Part shown: positions 6,232 through 11,974 of the stretch, one piece after another
Layout: the number at the start of each line of letters is the position of its first letter
Position numbering within the stretch: the stretch's first letter is position 1
From: a virus
Reading direction: 5' to 3' (one strand)
Length of the DNA stretch: 41,522 nucleotides
Virus record (IMG/VR): IMGVR_UViG_3300028610_000622
Coordinates: 1 to 41,522 of that record
Notes under the pieces: model-generated
What the model saw: only the letters and a program-made list of their open reading frames with translations
Database searches by the model: none
Told to the model about the DNA's origin: nothing
Made by a program: the position numbers and the translations under genes

Positions 6232-6595
6232 AGAGCGGGAGATTAAACTGGCGAGGTGCGAGGAGTGCGGCGAGGTGCGAATTAACGCGACGGATTACAG
6301 CGTATGCCACACAGGCAATTGCGGCCGCCTGCACGCAAAGATCGGGGTAGGAAAAAACAGGATAGCTCTAGCGATGGCAACAAACCGGCTTGGGGAGTTT
6401 CACTCCATGCTGCCGGTGACAACTGGCTTTACGGGCGTCCAGCGGCAGCTATTCACGATCATAAAACGAGAGGGGCTCTACCGCCGCGTCCCGGCGAAGG
6501 ACCACCGGAAGACGGATATCCCGGTCTGGCTGCCAGTGGCTGCGAAGCGAGTCCGGAATATCTACCTGCGAAAATGGAACGACACGGAAGGCTAG
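6224..6595 (+). CDS. Hypothetical protein with N-terminal zinc ribbon
   Basis: This 123-residue protein starts at ATG 6224 behind AAAGGAGAAGACG; an upstream in-frame start has no site. Residues 10-35 carry CEECGEV and a second pair of cysteines (SVCHTGNCG), a zinc-ribbon pattern. The rest is basic (IIKREGLYRRVPAKDHRK), ending in a predicted basic helix, so nucleic-acid binding is plausible. It lies directly before the replication initiator gene, two bases apart, and may belong to the replication module. No family recognised. Confidence 0.6.
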   Translation: MPEEREIKLARCEECGEVRINATDYSVCHTGNCGRLHAKIGVGKNRIALAMATNRLGEFHSMLPVTTGFTGVQRQLFTIIKREGLYRRVPAKDHRKTDIPVWLPVAAKRVRNIYLRKWNDTEG

Positions 6596-6596
6596 G

Positions 6597-7385
6597 ATGC
6601 CGATAGGCTACATCAAGATCGATCGACGGCTGCTAGACTCGGCCTGCTGGCAGGACGCGGAGTGCGGCCACCTCTGGGTCGAGCTGTTGTTGAGGGCCCG
6701 ATTCTCGGACGGGTGGGAGAAGGTCCGAAGCGGCAGCGGACACCGAACAATCAAGCTAGCGAGGGGGCAGGTGATATTCGGTCGCGGGTCATACGCGAAG
6801 AGGCTCAACCAGAAGGAAGGCACCGTCCGGAAGAACCTCGCTCTGCTGGCCAAATGGGGGAACATTACAACGGACACTACCAGTAGACCAACGATCGTAA
6901 CTATCTGCAACTACAACACTTGGCAGGACAGGCAAGAGGACAGCCGCCAGTTGGGCGCCAGTGATGCGCCAGTGATGCGCCAGTTGGGCGCCAGTGATGC
7001 GCCAGGAAAGAAGAAGGGAAAGAAGGGAAAGAAGGTAGAAGAAACACTACAGCAACAGCCGTTGCTGACGGCGGTGGGCGTCGATGCGATTGCAGAAGAG
7101 TTCAACCAATGTGAGGGGGTTAAGCCCTTTGTGCAGCTCAGCCCGAGCCGGCGGCGGATCATGGTGGCCAAACTGAGGGACCCCGCCTGGCTTGGGCTGT
7201 ACCGCCAAGCGTTGGCCAAGTTCCCGCTCATCTATCGCGGCAAGGATGGCGACTGGGAGCCGGACCTTGACTGGCTGTTGAAGGATGACAACGTGTTGAA
7301 GCTTGTGGAAACTACGTATTTTGACAAAGTACATGGGAGTACCGATAATGGACCAGCAGACTACAGCGGAGCCGCGGATATCTGA
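6597..7385 (+). CDS. Phage replication initiator (O/DnaD-like)
   Basis: This 262-residue protein has three parts. Residues 1-105 are a winged-helix N-terminal domain of the phage replisome-organiser type (GYIKIDRRLLDSACWQD, RGQVIFGRGSYAKRL, then VRKNLALLAKWGNI). Residues 110-150 are a low-complexity linker with a duplicated RQLGASDAP and a Lys/Gly stretch. The C-terminal domain ends in DGDWEPDLDWLLKDDNVLK, a signature seen at the end of many such proteins. It is expected to bind the phage origin and recruit the helicase loader encoded next. The linker DNA is an array of 11-bp repeats, so the origin itself may lie inside this gene. Confidence 0.75.
   Translation: MPIGYIKIDRRLLDSACWQDAECGHLWVELLLRARFSDGWEKVRSGSGHRTIKLARGQVIFGRGSYAKRLNQKEGTVRKNLALLAKWGNITTDTTSRPTIVTICNYNTWQDRQEDSRQLGASDAPVMRQLGASDAPGKKKGKKGKKVEETLQQQPLLTAVGVDAIAEEFNQCEGVKPFVQLSPSRRRIMVAKLRDPAWLGLYRQALAKFPLIYRGKDGDWEPDLDWLLKDDNVLKLVETTYFDKVHGSTDNGPADYSGAADI
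6945..7005 (+). repeat. Iteron-like array inside the replication gene (candidate origin)
   Basis: Five tandem 11-bp units are directly readable. CGCCAGTTGGG occurs at 6945 and 6978; CGCCAGTGATG occurs at 6956, 6967 and 6989. A partial sixth unit, CGCCAG, starts at 7000. They are followed by a purine-rich tract (about 7005-7052, GGAAAGAAGAAGGGAAAG and on). An 11-bp period places every unit on one face of the helix. In lambda the origin iterons likewise lie within gene O. Origin function is inferred. Confidence 0.6.
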
Positions 7386-8067
7386 CGATCGTTATCGCGA
7401 GCTAACCAGAAAGCATTGCGCAAGAACGCTGACGGATTCTGAGCGGTGCGAGTTATTTGGCGTCAAGACGCCGTTTGAACGGTTTGCGTTGGAGGCTGGC
7501 GCACGATACGTCGGCCTCAACTGGGACAACTTCAAGTGCGACCACACAGGGCAGACGGAGGTTGTCCAAGGCCTCAAGCATTACGCCCGCCGGCTACAGA
7601 GTAGCGTTAACAAAGGGGAGGGAGTGGTCTTGTTTGGCCGCCCGGGAACCGGCAAAGACCTCCTGCTATCAATCCTCGCGCGGCTCTTTGGGTACAACGT
7701 AGCGTTCCAAGACGGCACCCGGTTGTGGGCGTCCTTGACAGAAGCCATACTTGACGACAGCTCGCAGGTCGACATACTCTCGCGGCTGGCAACCGCGACC
7801 GTGTTGTATCTAGCCGACCCGGTACCAGGTCGGAAGGAACTCACGCGATTTCAGCGCGAGAAGCTACACCACGTTTTGGATGAGCGGTATCGACATCACC
7901 GACCGGTCTGGTGTTCGTTGAATGCGAGAGACAAGTCTGACGCGGAGCGACTGCTAGGCCAGAACGCCTGGGATCGTCTGAAGGATGGCGCGGTTGTGTG
8001 TAACTGCAACTGGCCCAGCCACCGCAAGCCGTTGCGAGCGTGGGACGGAACCAAGTGGGTGGAATAG
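7348..8067 (+). CDS. DnaC-like AAA+ helicase loader
   Basis: This 239-residue protein starts at ATG 7348, eight bases after GGGAG and overlapping the initiator gene by 38 bases. Motifs: Walker A FGRPGTGKD (residues 96-104), a Walker B-like strand TVLYLADP (151-158) in which the second acidic residue is missing, and a sensor-1 region WCSLNARD with Asn192. DnaC-family loaders place replicative helicase on DNA opened by the initiator, and the gene order fits this. The weak Walker B could mean slow ATP hydrolysis, which is an inference. Confidence 0.75.
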   Translation: MDQQTTAEPRISDDRYRELTRKHCARTLTDSERCELFGVKTPFERFALEAGARYVGLNWDNFKCDHTGQTEVVQGLKHYARRLQSSVNKGEGVVLFGRPGTGKDLLLSILARLFGYNVAFQDGTRLWASLTEAILDDSSQVDILSRLATATVLYLADPVPGRKELTRFQREKLHHVLDERYRHHRPVWCSLNARDKSDAERLLGQNAWDRLKDGAVVCNCNWPSHRKPLRAWDGTKWVE

Positions 8068-8075
8068 CGACCGGC

Positions 8076-8103
8076 GGCAAGACGCCAGGAAGGAGACGTG
8101 ATG
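8076..8103 (+). repeat. Ribosome-binding module GGCAAGACGCCAGGAAGG, copy 1
   Basis: A 28-base segment carrying the ribosome binding site and start of the 8101 gene. Copies 2 (8408-8435) and 3 (8882-8909) are identical to each other and differ from this one at only a few bases near the AGGAGAC core. Here it lies between genes rather than inside a coding end. Confidence 0.75.
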
Positions 8104-8433
8104 TTCCAGTCCTGTGACAGCAGTTGCGACTACGACTACGAGATAGTTTTCTTAAAGTCCACGACTCCGGTGGCCCGTAAGCGGCACCGCTGCTGCGAGT
8201 GCGGCGAAGCCATCGAACCCGGCAGTAGGTATGATTACCAGGCACTCCGCGCTGATGAGTTTTATACAGTCAAGACGTGCCTGGTGTGTGCGGCCATACG
8301 CCGTGACTGGCGCGGCTGCCAAGATTATGGCGACCTCTGGGAAGCCATCCACGAAAGCCATAACGGCTGCGATTGCGGCGATGAGTTCTGCATGTGCCCA
8401 CAAAGAAGGCAAGACGCCAGGAAGGGAGCGTGA
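8101..8433 (+). CDS. Cys-rich putative zinc-binding protein
   Basis: This 110-residue protein carries HRCCECGEAIEPGSRY, then CLVCAAI, then CDCGDEFCMC: at least two possible metal sites. The central block recalls small phage proteins in which CxxCxxxIxPG precedes a WxxHxxC region. ATG 8101 follows AGGAAGGAGACGTG. The last residues RQDARKGA are encoded by module copy 2, which also starts the next gene. Molecular role unknown. Confidence 0.65.
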   Translation: MFQSCDSSCDYDYEIVFLKSTTPVARKRHRCCECGEAIEPGSRYDYQALRADEFYTVKTCLVCAAIRRDWRGCQDYGDLWEAIHESHNGCDCGDEFCMCPQRRQDARKGA

Positions 8434-8435
8434 TG
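8408..8435 (+). repeat. Ribosome-binding module, copy 2
   Basis: Identical over 28 bases to copy 3 (8882-8909). It encodes the C-terminal RQDARKGA of the upstream protein while providing the AGGAAGGGAG site and ATG of the downstream gene. Confidence 0.8.
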
Positions 8436-8684
8436 GTAAAGCAGAAGAGGGTGTGTGCCGAGTGTGACTGGTGTGGCGACGTTAGTGAGCTTCTGCTTGC
8501 GTCCAGCCCGTTCGATAGTGAGGTGATGCTGCACGGGTGTCCGCAATGTAAGGGCGTAGACTGCTGTCGCGTTGCGTGTGATGAACCCGGATGTTGCCGG
8601 CCGGTGACGTCGGGGACGATGACGCCAAAGGGCTACCGTAATACGTGCCGCGACCACGTGCCGGAAAGGAAACGTGATGGCTAG
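8433..8684 (+). CDS. Small multi-cysteine zinc-finger-like protein
   Basis: This 83-residue protein starts at ATG 8433. Cysteine pairs occur as CAECDWCG, CPQCKGVDCC and CDEPGCC, with a final CRDH, consistent with two zinc sites. It sits between two genes ending in RQDARKGA and itself ends differently (ERKRDG), at a variant of the same joint (GGAAAGGAAACGTGATGG). Function unknown. Confidence 0.6.
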   Translation: MVKQKRVCAECDWCGDVSELLLASSPFDSEVMLHGCPQCKGVDCCRVACDEPGCCRPVTSGTMTPKGYRNTCRDHVPERKRDG

Positions 8685-8907
8685 GTACTACCTGATGGAC
8701 CGTGACGTCGATGGTTGCTGCCTCGACGATAGCGATGTAGCCGACGGCGACCGGTGGGTCCACGTGAAGGTCATCAACGGTCGTATCTGCTTCGACAGTT
8801 CCGGGGACCTACGCCTGTCACTTCACGAAGCGCGGCGGTTTGCCCAAGATATCACCGAGTTGTGCGGCCGTGAGGAACAAAGGCAAGACGCCAGGAAGGG
8901 AGCGTGA
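8677..8907 (+). CDS. Hypothetical 76-residue protein
   Basis: Starts at ATG 8677 behind AAAGGAAACGTG. It is a small alpha/beta protein: acidic strands (RYYLMDRDVDGCCLDD, DRWVHVKVINGRICF) then a helix (LSLHEARRFAQDI). It ends in RQDARKGA like the 8101 product, although the two proteins are otherwise unrelated. Confidence 0.55.
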   Translation: MARYYLMDRDVDGCCLDDSDVADGDRWVHVKVINGRICFDSSGDLRLSLHEARRFAQDITELCGREEQRQDARKGA

Positions 8908-8909
8908 TG
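8882..8909 (+). repeat. Ribosome-binding module, copy 3
   Basis: Identical to 8408-8435. It encodes the end of the 76-residue protein and the start of the DUF1064-type nuclease. Confidence 0.8.
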
Positions 8910-9305
8910 GAACTGCCGCGCACCTACACGGACGGCCAGAAAACGAAGCGGGTCTGCGCGAAGGGCGAGCATAAACAGCGCCACGTAATGAACCAGCTGG
9001 AGACCGACTACTACAACGAGATACTCCTACCCGCCAAGCAATGCGGTAGGATTTTGTGGGCCAAGTACGAAGGCATCAGGTTGCTGCTTGCCCTCCCGCT
9101 GCCCGGCAAGAAGGGCGGGAGGGCCGTGTGGTATACCCCGGACTTCGCCGTGCTATGGAACGATCTCTGCTTTGAGATTCATGAGGTAAAGGGGCATATG
9201 CGAGAGGCCGGCCGAGTTCGGTTGCGTTGTGCCGCCGACCAGTACCCATTCAAGTTCTTACTGATTAAGCGCCCGAGCGGCGTGTGGAATACCGAGGAGG
9301 TGTGA
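8907..9305 (+). CDS. DUF1064-type putative nuclease (PD-(D/E)xK fold)
   Basis: This 132-residue protein shows the family pattern YTPDFAVL (Asp79), then FEIHEVKGHMREAGRVRL with Glu93-x-Lys95, then RCAADQYPFKFLLIKR. These are the catalytic Asp, the ExK pair and the following helix of restriction-endonuclease-fold proteins. Small phage members near replication genes are proposed to act as Holliday-junction or flap nucleases. The N-terminal 50 residues (helical, MNQLETDYYNEILLPA) would form the dimer or substrate-binding part. The start overlaps the upstream stop. Confidence 0.75.
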   Translation: MELPRTYTDGQKTKRVCAKGEHKQRHVMNQLETDYYNEILLPAKQCGRILWAKYEGIRLLLALPLPGKKGGRAVWYTPDFAVLWNDLCFEIHEVKGHMREAGRVRLRCAADQYPFKFLLIKRPSGVWNTEEV

Positions 9306-9667
9306 TGATGAAAAAGATGAGCCCACGATTGACGCTCCGCAAGGGGTGGTTGTGCGCTGTAGACAATCCAAACAAGGTGCGCGCCTTCATGTGTACGCAG
9401 GGGCTTTCGGAGCGAGTTGACATTCCGCCGGCCCGGTCGTATTGGATTGAGGCGCGCCTTTCGCAGTGGCCTGACGGCAGCGGGAGTCCCGTGTGGGTAG
9501 AGCAGATAGAAGGGAGCGCGTGCGCGACATATAGCGCCACGCGGCAGAAACTATACTCCGATTGCGATGACCTGATGCCTTTTGCTTCTGAAGAACTCGC
9601 CACGCTAATCCCCGAAGGCAGCCCACCGCGCCGGATATTCTTTCGCCTACTGTACGAGGAGGTGTGA
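9305..9667 (+). CDS. Hypothetical protein, 120 aa
   Basis: Begins ATGATG at 9305/9308 behind GAGGAGGTGTG; the second ATG has the better spacing. It is a mixed alpha/beta protein with strands (WIEARLSQWPDGSGSPVWVE) and no recognised motif. It ends in YEEV like the upstream protein's TEEV, because the joint CGAGGAGGTGTGA occurs at both ends (9293-9305 and 9655-9667). Confidence 0.55.
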   Translation: MMKKMSPRLTLRKGWLCAVDNPNKVRAFMCTQGLSERVDIPPARSYWIEARLSQWPDGSGSPVWVEQIEGSACATYSATRQKLYSDCDDLMPFASEELATLIPEGSPPRRIFFRLLYEEV

Positions 9668-9668
9668 C

Positions 9669-9932
9669 ATGACTGACAAACCATTTATACCTGCTGAGGC
9701 GATTCACCCCGCCGAGTATATACGCGATGAAATGAAGGCGAGAGGGTGGACGGCGTTAAAGCTATCAGAGGTGTCCGGCATCCCCGTGCAGTACATGCCG
9801 CTACTGCTAGGTGGCAGGATCCCGGTGAATCGGACTCTAGCGAAGTACCTCGCAAAAGCGTTCTGCGTAAACCCGCAGACGTTGGTGAATCTCCAAGCGG
9901 CATACGACCTGGCGAAACGAGCCGGGCGATAA
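9669..9932 (+). CDS. HigA-like XRE-family regulator
   Basis: This 87-residue protein has IHPAEYIRDEMKARGWTALK, LSEVSGIPVQYMPLLLGGRI, and PVNRTLAKYLAKAFCVNPQT with LVNLQAAYDL. That is the full VapI/HigA-type helix-turn-helix pattern, including the conserved N-terminal HPGE-like and C-terminal NLQxxYDL elements. In HigBA systems this protein is the antitoxin and autorepressor. No HigB-like toxin is encoded beside it, so here it is more likely a stand-alone phage regulator. Confidence 0.8.
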   Translation: MTDKPFIPAEAIHPAEYIRDEMKARGWTALKLSEVSGIPVQYMPLLLGGRIPVNRTLAKYLAKAFCVNPQTLVNLQAAYDLAKRAGR

Positions 9933-9958
9933 CGGTCAGTCACGGAAGGGACGCTGGG

Positions 9959-10570
9959 ATGGATGGAGTCGAGCCGATCTGGGCTGACGTGTCACGATAC
10001 GATGGTCAGCGTGATGGGCTGGTGAGGTTTTGCCAGTCGATCGCCGGCATCGCCCTGGTGGATAGCCCGGTCAATATCCAGTCGATCGTCAGAGACCATA
10101 GTGACGAGCGAAACATCGTACTGGACAGACTCTCTCCCGGCCAGTGGTTCGGCTCGGACATGAAGACGTGGGCGGCCGTCATACTATGCGTCAACGAGGG
10201 GCCATACGCCACCCGGAAGCGATGGGTCAGGACCTACGATTTGCTGATTTGTTTCGGTTTGCCGATTTGGCGGTACATCGAGACCGATCGAACCGGCCCG
10301 CGGCTCCGGTTCCGACGGACGCCGCGGGCCGTGGCCATTGACAGGGCCGGCCCTCGCTGGCGGCCGACGCCGCACCGCGGCAGGAAGATCACGGCGACCC
10401 TGGTCGAGAGGATCGAGAGCGACATGATCGACGGGCTCGGGCTCGACACCATCGCGACCAAGTACGACGTGGCGCGCCACGTCGTACAGTCCGTTGCGAA
10501 AGCGGAGGAAGAGGAAATCAAGGAACTTCGTGCCACCTTTGGGGGCCCGGGGGTAGACAAGGTCGTATAA
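9959..10570 (+). CDS. Putative late regulator with C-terminal HTH
   Basis: This 203-residue protein starts at ATG 9959 behind GGAAGGGACGCTGGG; an earlier in-frame start lies inside the upstream gene and is rejected. The N-terminal 110 residues are mixed (FCQSIAGIALVDSPVNIQSI, WFGSDMKTWAAVILCVNEGP). A basic Arg/Pro-rich linker follows, then a homeodomain-like HTH (LVERIESDMIDGLGLDTIAT, KYDVARHVVQSV). Its position at the end of the early region, before the lysis-like and structural genes, is where late activators or antiterminators are found. That role is inference only. Confidence 0.6.
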   Translation: MDGVEPIWADVSRYDGQRDGLVRFCQSIAGIALVDSPVNIQSIVRDHSDERNIVLDRLSPGQWFGSDMKTWAAVILCVNEGPYATRKRWVRTYDLLICFGLPIWRYIETDRTGPRLRFRRTPRAVAIDRAGPRWRPTPHRGRKITATLVERIESDMIDGLGLDTIATKYDVARHVVQSVAKAEEEEIKELRATFGGPGVDKVV

Positions 10571-10642
10571 TGATGGCGGCTGGGTTAGACGCAAGTAGAC
10601 GCCCCGTGTTTGACGAACCTGCTAGTTGGCCAAAAGAGTGAT

Positions 10643-10807
10643 ATGAGCGACCGTGTGAGAATCCCGACGGAGTCGGTGCGGATAGCTGAGCGGACCGATG
10701 ACGAGGAGCCTGAGTGGGATCCTGTTTGTTATCGGGTGGGCCTGTTAGTCGACGAGTACTTTGCGGACTGGTGTAATGGCATCTCGGCTAGCAGGGGTGC
10801 TCGGTAA
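10643..10807 (+). CDS. Hypothetical 54-residue acidic protein
   Basis: The frame runs from ATG 10643 (weak AAGAG site) to TAA 10805-10807. It has an acidic middle and a Trp/Tyr-containing end (YFADWCNGISASRGAR). Its last 45 bases coincide with the 5' part of the tRNA-like sequence, so either the protein or the RNA reading may be spurious. No family recognised. Confidence 0.4.
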   Translation: MSDRVRIPTESVRIAERTDDEEPEWDPVCYRVGLLVDEYFADWCNGISASRGAR

Positions 10808-10889
10808 CACGCTTCGGCTAGGCGCCTCCGGCCCGGCAGGGCCTTGGTAGTCACCGGAGAGATTTGGGTTCGAGTCCCATTTGTCCGCA
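10763..10889 (+). tRNA. tRNA-like sequence, non-canonical (degenerate or interrupted)
   Basis: The outer ends pair as an acceptor stem: GCGGAC (10763-10768) with GTCCGC (10883-10888), then A at the discriminator position. A D-arm-like TGGTGTAATGGCATC (10769-10783) follows the 5' strand. A standard T arm, TTGGGTTCGAGTCCCAT (10864-10880), precedes the 3' strand. CTCCGG and CCGGAG near 10825 and 10853 can pair as an inner stem, and AGAT would then be the variable loop. The total of 127 bases is about 50 too long, there is one extra T between T stem and acceptor, and no clean anticodon loop is visible. It may be a decayed or interrupted tRNA. Amino-acid identity cannot be given. Confidence 0.3.
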
Positions 10890-10900
10890 CTTGAGGTTTC

Positions 10901-11128
10901 GTGGCGGAAGATACGCAGTTGTCATGTAAGATGTTTGATGGTTCTCCCATGGCGGTTTATCCTGATTGGGTACCAGCCGAAAGGCCACGTTGACAATTCC
11001 CTGATTGGCCGCTGCTGGAATATGCAGAACAGAAGGATGTCCTGGCAGATAATGCCAGCGAGACTTCGACTGATGACGGGTGCAGGTATCGAATCCTGCC
11101 GGAACCTCAACTCACAACGACACAATGA
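10901..11128 (+). pseudogene. Small gene interrupted by an in-frame TGA
   Basis: From GTG 10901 (GAGG five bases upstream) the frame reads 30 codons, including MFDGSPMAVYPDWVPAERPR, to TGA 10991-10993. It then continues open for 44 codons with a coding look (QFPDWPLLEYAEQKDVLADN and on) to TGA 11126-11128, which overlaps the ATG of the next gene in the usual ATGA joint. The second half has no start of its own. The simplest reading is one 75-codon gene with a nonsense mutation or sequencing error. Stop-codon readthrough is possible. No family recognised. Confidence 0.4.
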
Positions 11129-11790
11129 AACAAACCTTCCAACACTACGACGCGGTACGCGACGACATCCCCCATGGTGCCGTGCTGTTGTTCCGGCCGG
11201 ACCGGGTATCGTGGCGGTCATTCCGGTGGTTGTGGGGTATCCCGATTGCTCGGCTCGGGCGGTCGGAGTATTGCCACGCGGGCATGGTGGAACGTCGAAG
11301 CTTCGAGGGCCGAGTGCCAGTGTGCCTGGAAGTGCTCGAAGGCCCAGGCGGCCGGGAGAATGTGCTGAGCGACGTAGTTGACGCCCACTACCCGGGCCAG
11401 ATCGACGTGTACAAAGTGTGCGAAGCGGTGGGTTGGCCCGGAGCGTATACGCCGGAGGGGCGGGGGCAAAGAATGGTCAACCGGATGCGGCAACTGGTCG
11501 CCTTGCCCTACGGCTGGTGGGACATGTTCCGCATCGTGCTGCGGCACGTGCCGTTCTTGCGGCTGGTACTGAAGACGCCGACCGACGACGACAACGGCCG
11601 GGTCCAACCCTGCGTGTGCTCCGGTGCCGTAGCTAAGGCGGTGGAGGCCGGAGGGCTCGACCTGGTGGCGAGGCTGCCGGCCTCGTTCGTCCAGCCGGGA
11701 GACCTTGCAAGATCACCCTTCCTGGATTACCTTTGTACCCTGTTGCCGACCGTGGAGGGCAAGCCGCTTACCGATGGAGACGGAGAGTAA
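11125..11790 (+). CDS. Permuted papain-like (YiiX/NlpC-P60-type) putative hydrolase
   Basis: This 221-residue protein has the circularly permuted papain-fold order, with the catalytic His before the Cys. HGAVLLFRPD opens the domain, EYCHAGMV carries His51, and PCVCSGAVAKAVEAGGLDLV carries Cys165. PYGWWD and FVQPGDLARSPFLDYL are typical flanking elements. Members cleave amide bonds in peptides, lipids or cell-wall peptides. Beside a secreted protease and small membrane proteins, a role as endolysin or wall-modifying enzyme is plausible. It has no signal peptide. The start overlaps the upstream TGA. Confidence 0.65.
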   Translation: MKQTFQHYDAVRDDIPHGAVLLFRPDRVSWRSFRWLWGIPIARLGRSEYCHAGMVERRSFEGRVPVCLEVLEGPGGRENVLSDVVDAHYPGQIDVYKVCEAVGWPGAYTPEGRGQRMVNRMRQLVALPYGWWDMFRIVLRHVPFLRLVLKTPTDDDNGRVQPCVCSGAVAKAVEAGGLDLVARLPASFVQPGDLARSPFLDYLCTLLPTVEGKPLTDGDGE

Positions 11791-11794
11791 GCCG

Positions 11795-11974
11795 ATGGGA
11801 GGTTTCATTAGGTTGCACATCTTACCTCCTAACTGGTGGCCATGGGTAAGCAAGAAGGCCAGTGAGGCACGCGCCTTGGTACTCCTAAACATGGCCAGGG
11901 AAGAGCGAAGGCTACGGTTCGCTGCCGAAAGAAAACTCAAGAAAACTACCCAACCAGAAAGCCCAGAGTCATGA
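11795..11974 (+). CDS. Hypothetical basic helical protein, 59 aa
   Basis: ATG 11795 is preceded by CGGAGAG at good spacing; ATG 11774 in the same frame is also possible. After an N-terminal hydrophobic/aromatic stretch (GGFIRLHILPPNWWPWV) it is a strongly basic helix (AREERRLRFAAERKLKK). The stop overlaps the protease start (ATGA). It might be an amphipathic membrane-active or regulatory peptide, but this is not shown. Confidence 0.5.
   Translation: MGGFIRLHILPPNWWPWVSKKASEARALVLLNMAREERRLRFAAERKLKKTTQPESPES

Noticed and set aside
6945-7005. CRISPR-like direct repeats
   Set aside because: Units are only 11 bp, directly adjacent with no spacers, and lie in frame within a gene.
9669-9932. HigBA toxin-antitoxin operon
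   Set aside because: Only the HigA-like half is present; neighbours do not look like HigB or RelE toxins.
10990-11023. TTGACA at 10990 as a promoter -35 box
   Set aside because: No TATAAT-like box stands 16-18 bases downstream; the nearest AT-rich hexamer is too far, and the bases lie in a coding-like frame.
10895-11107. Second tRNA-like pattern: GGTTTCG pairing with CGGAACC, a TGGCGGAAGATACGC D-arm-like block and GCAGG...CCTGC T-stem-like ends
   Set aside because: The span is over 210 bases, the T loop has an extra base, the D loop lacks GG, and the region is better explained as a protein-coding frame ending in an ATGA joint.
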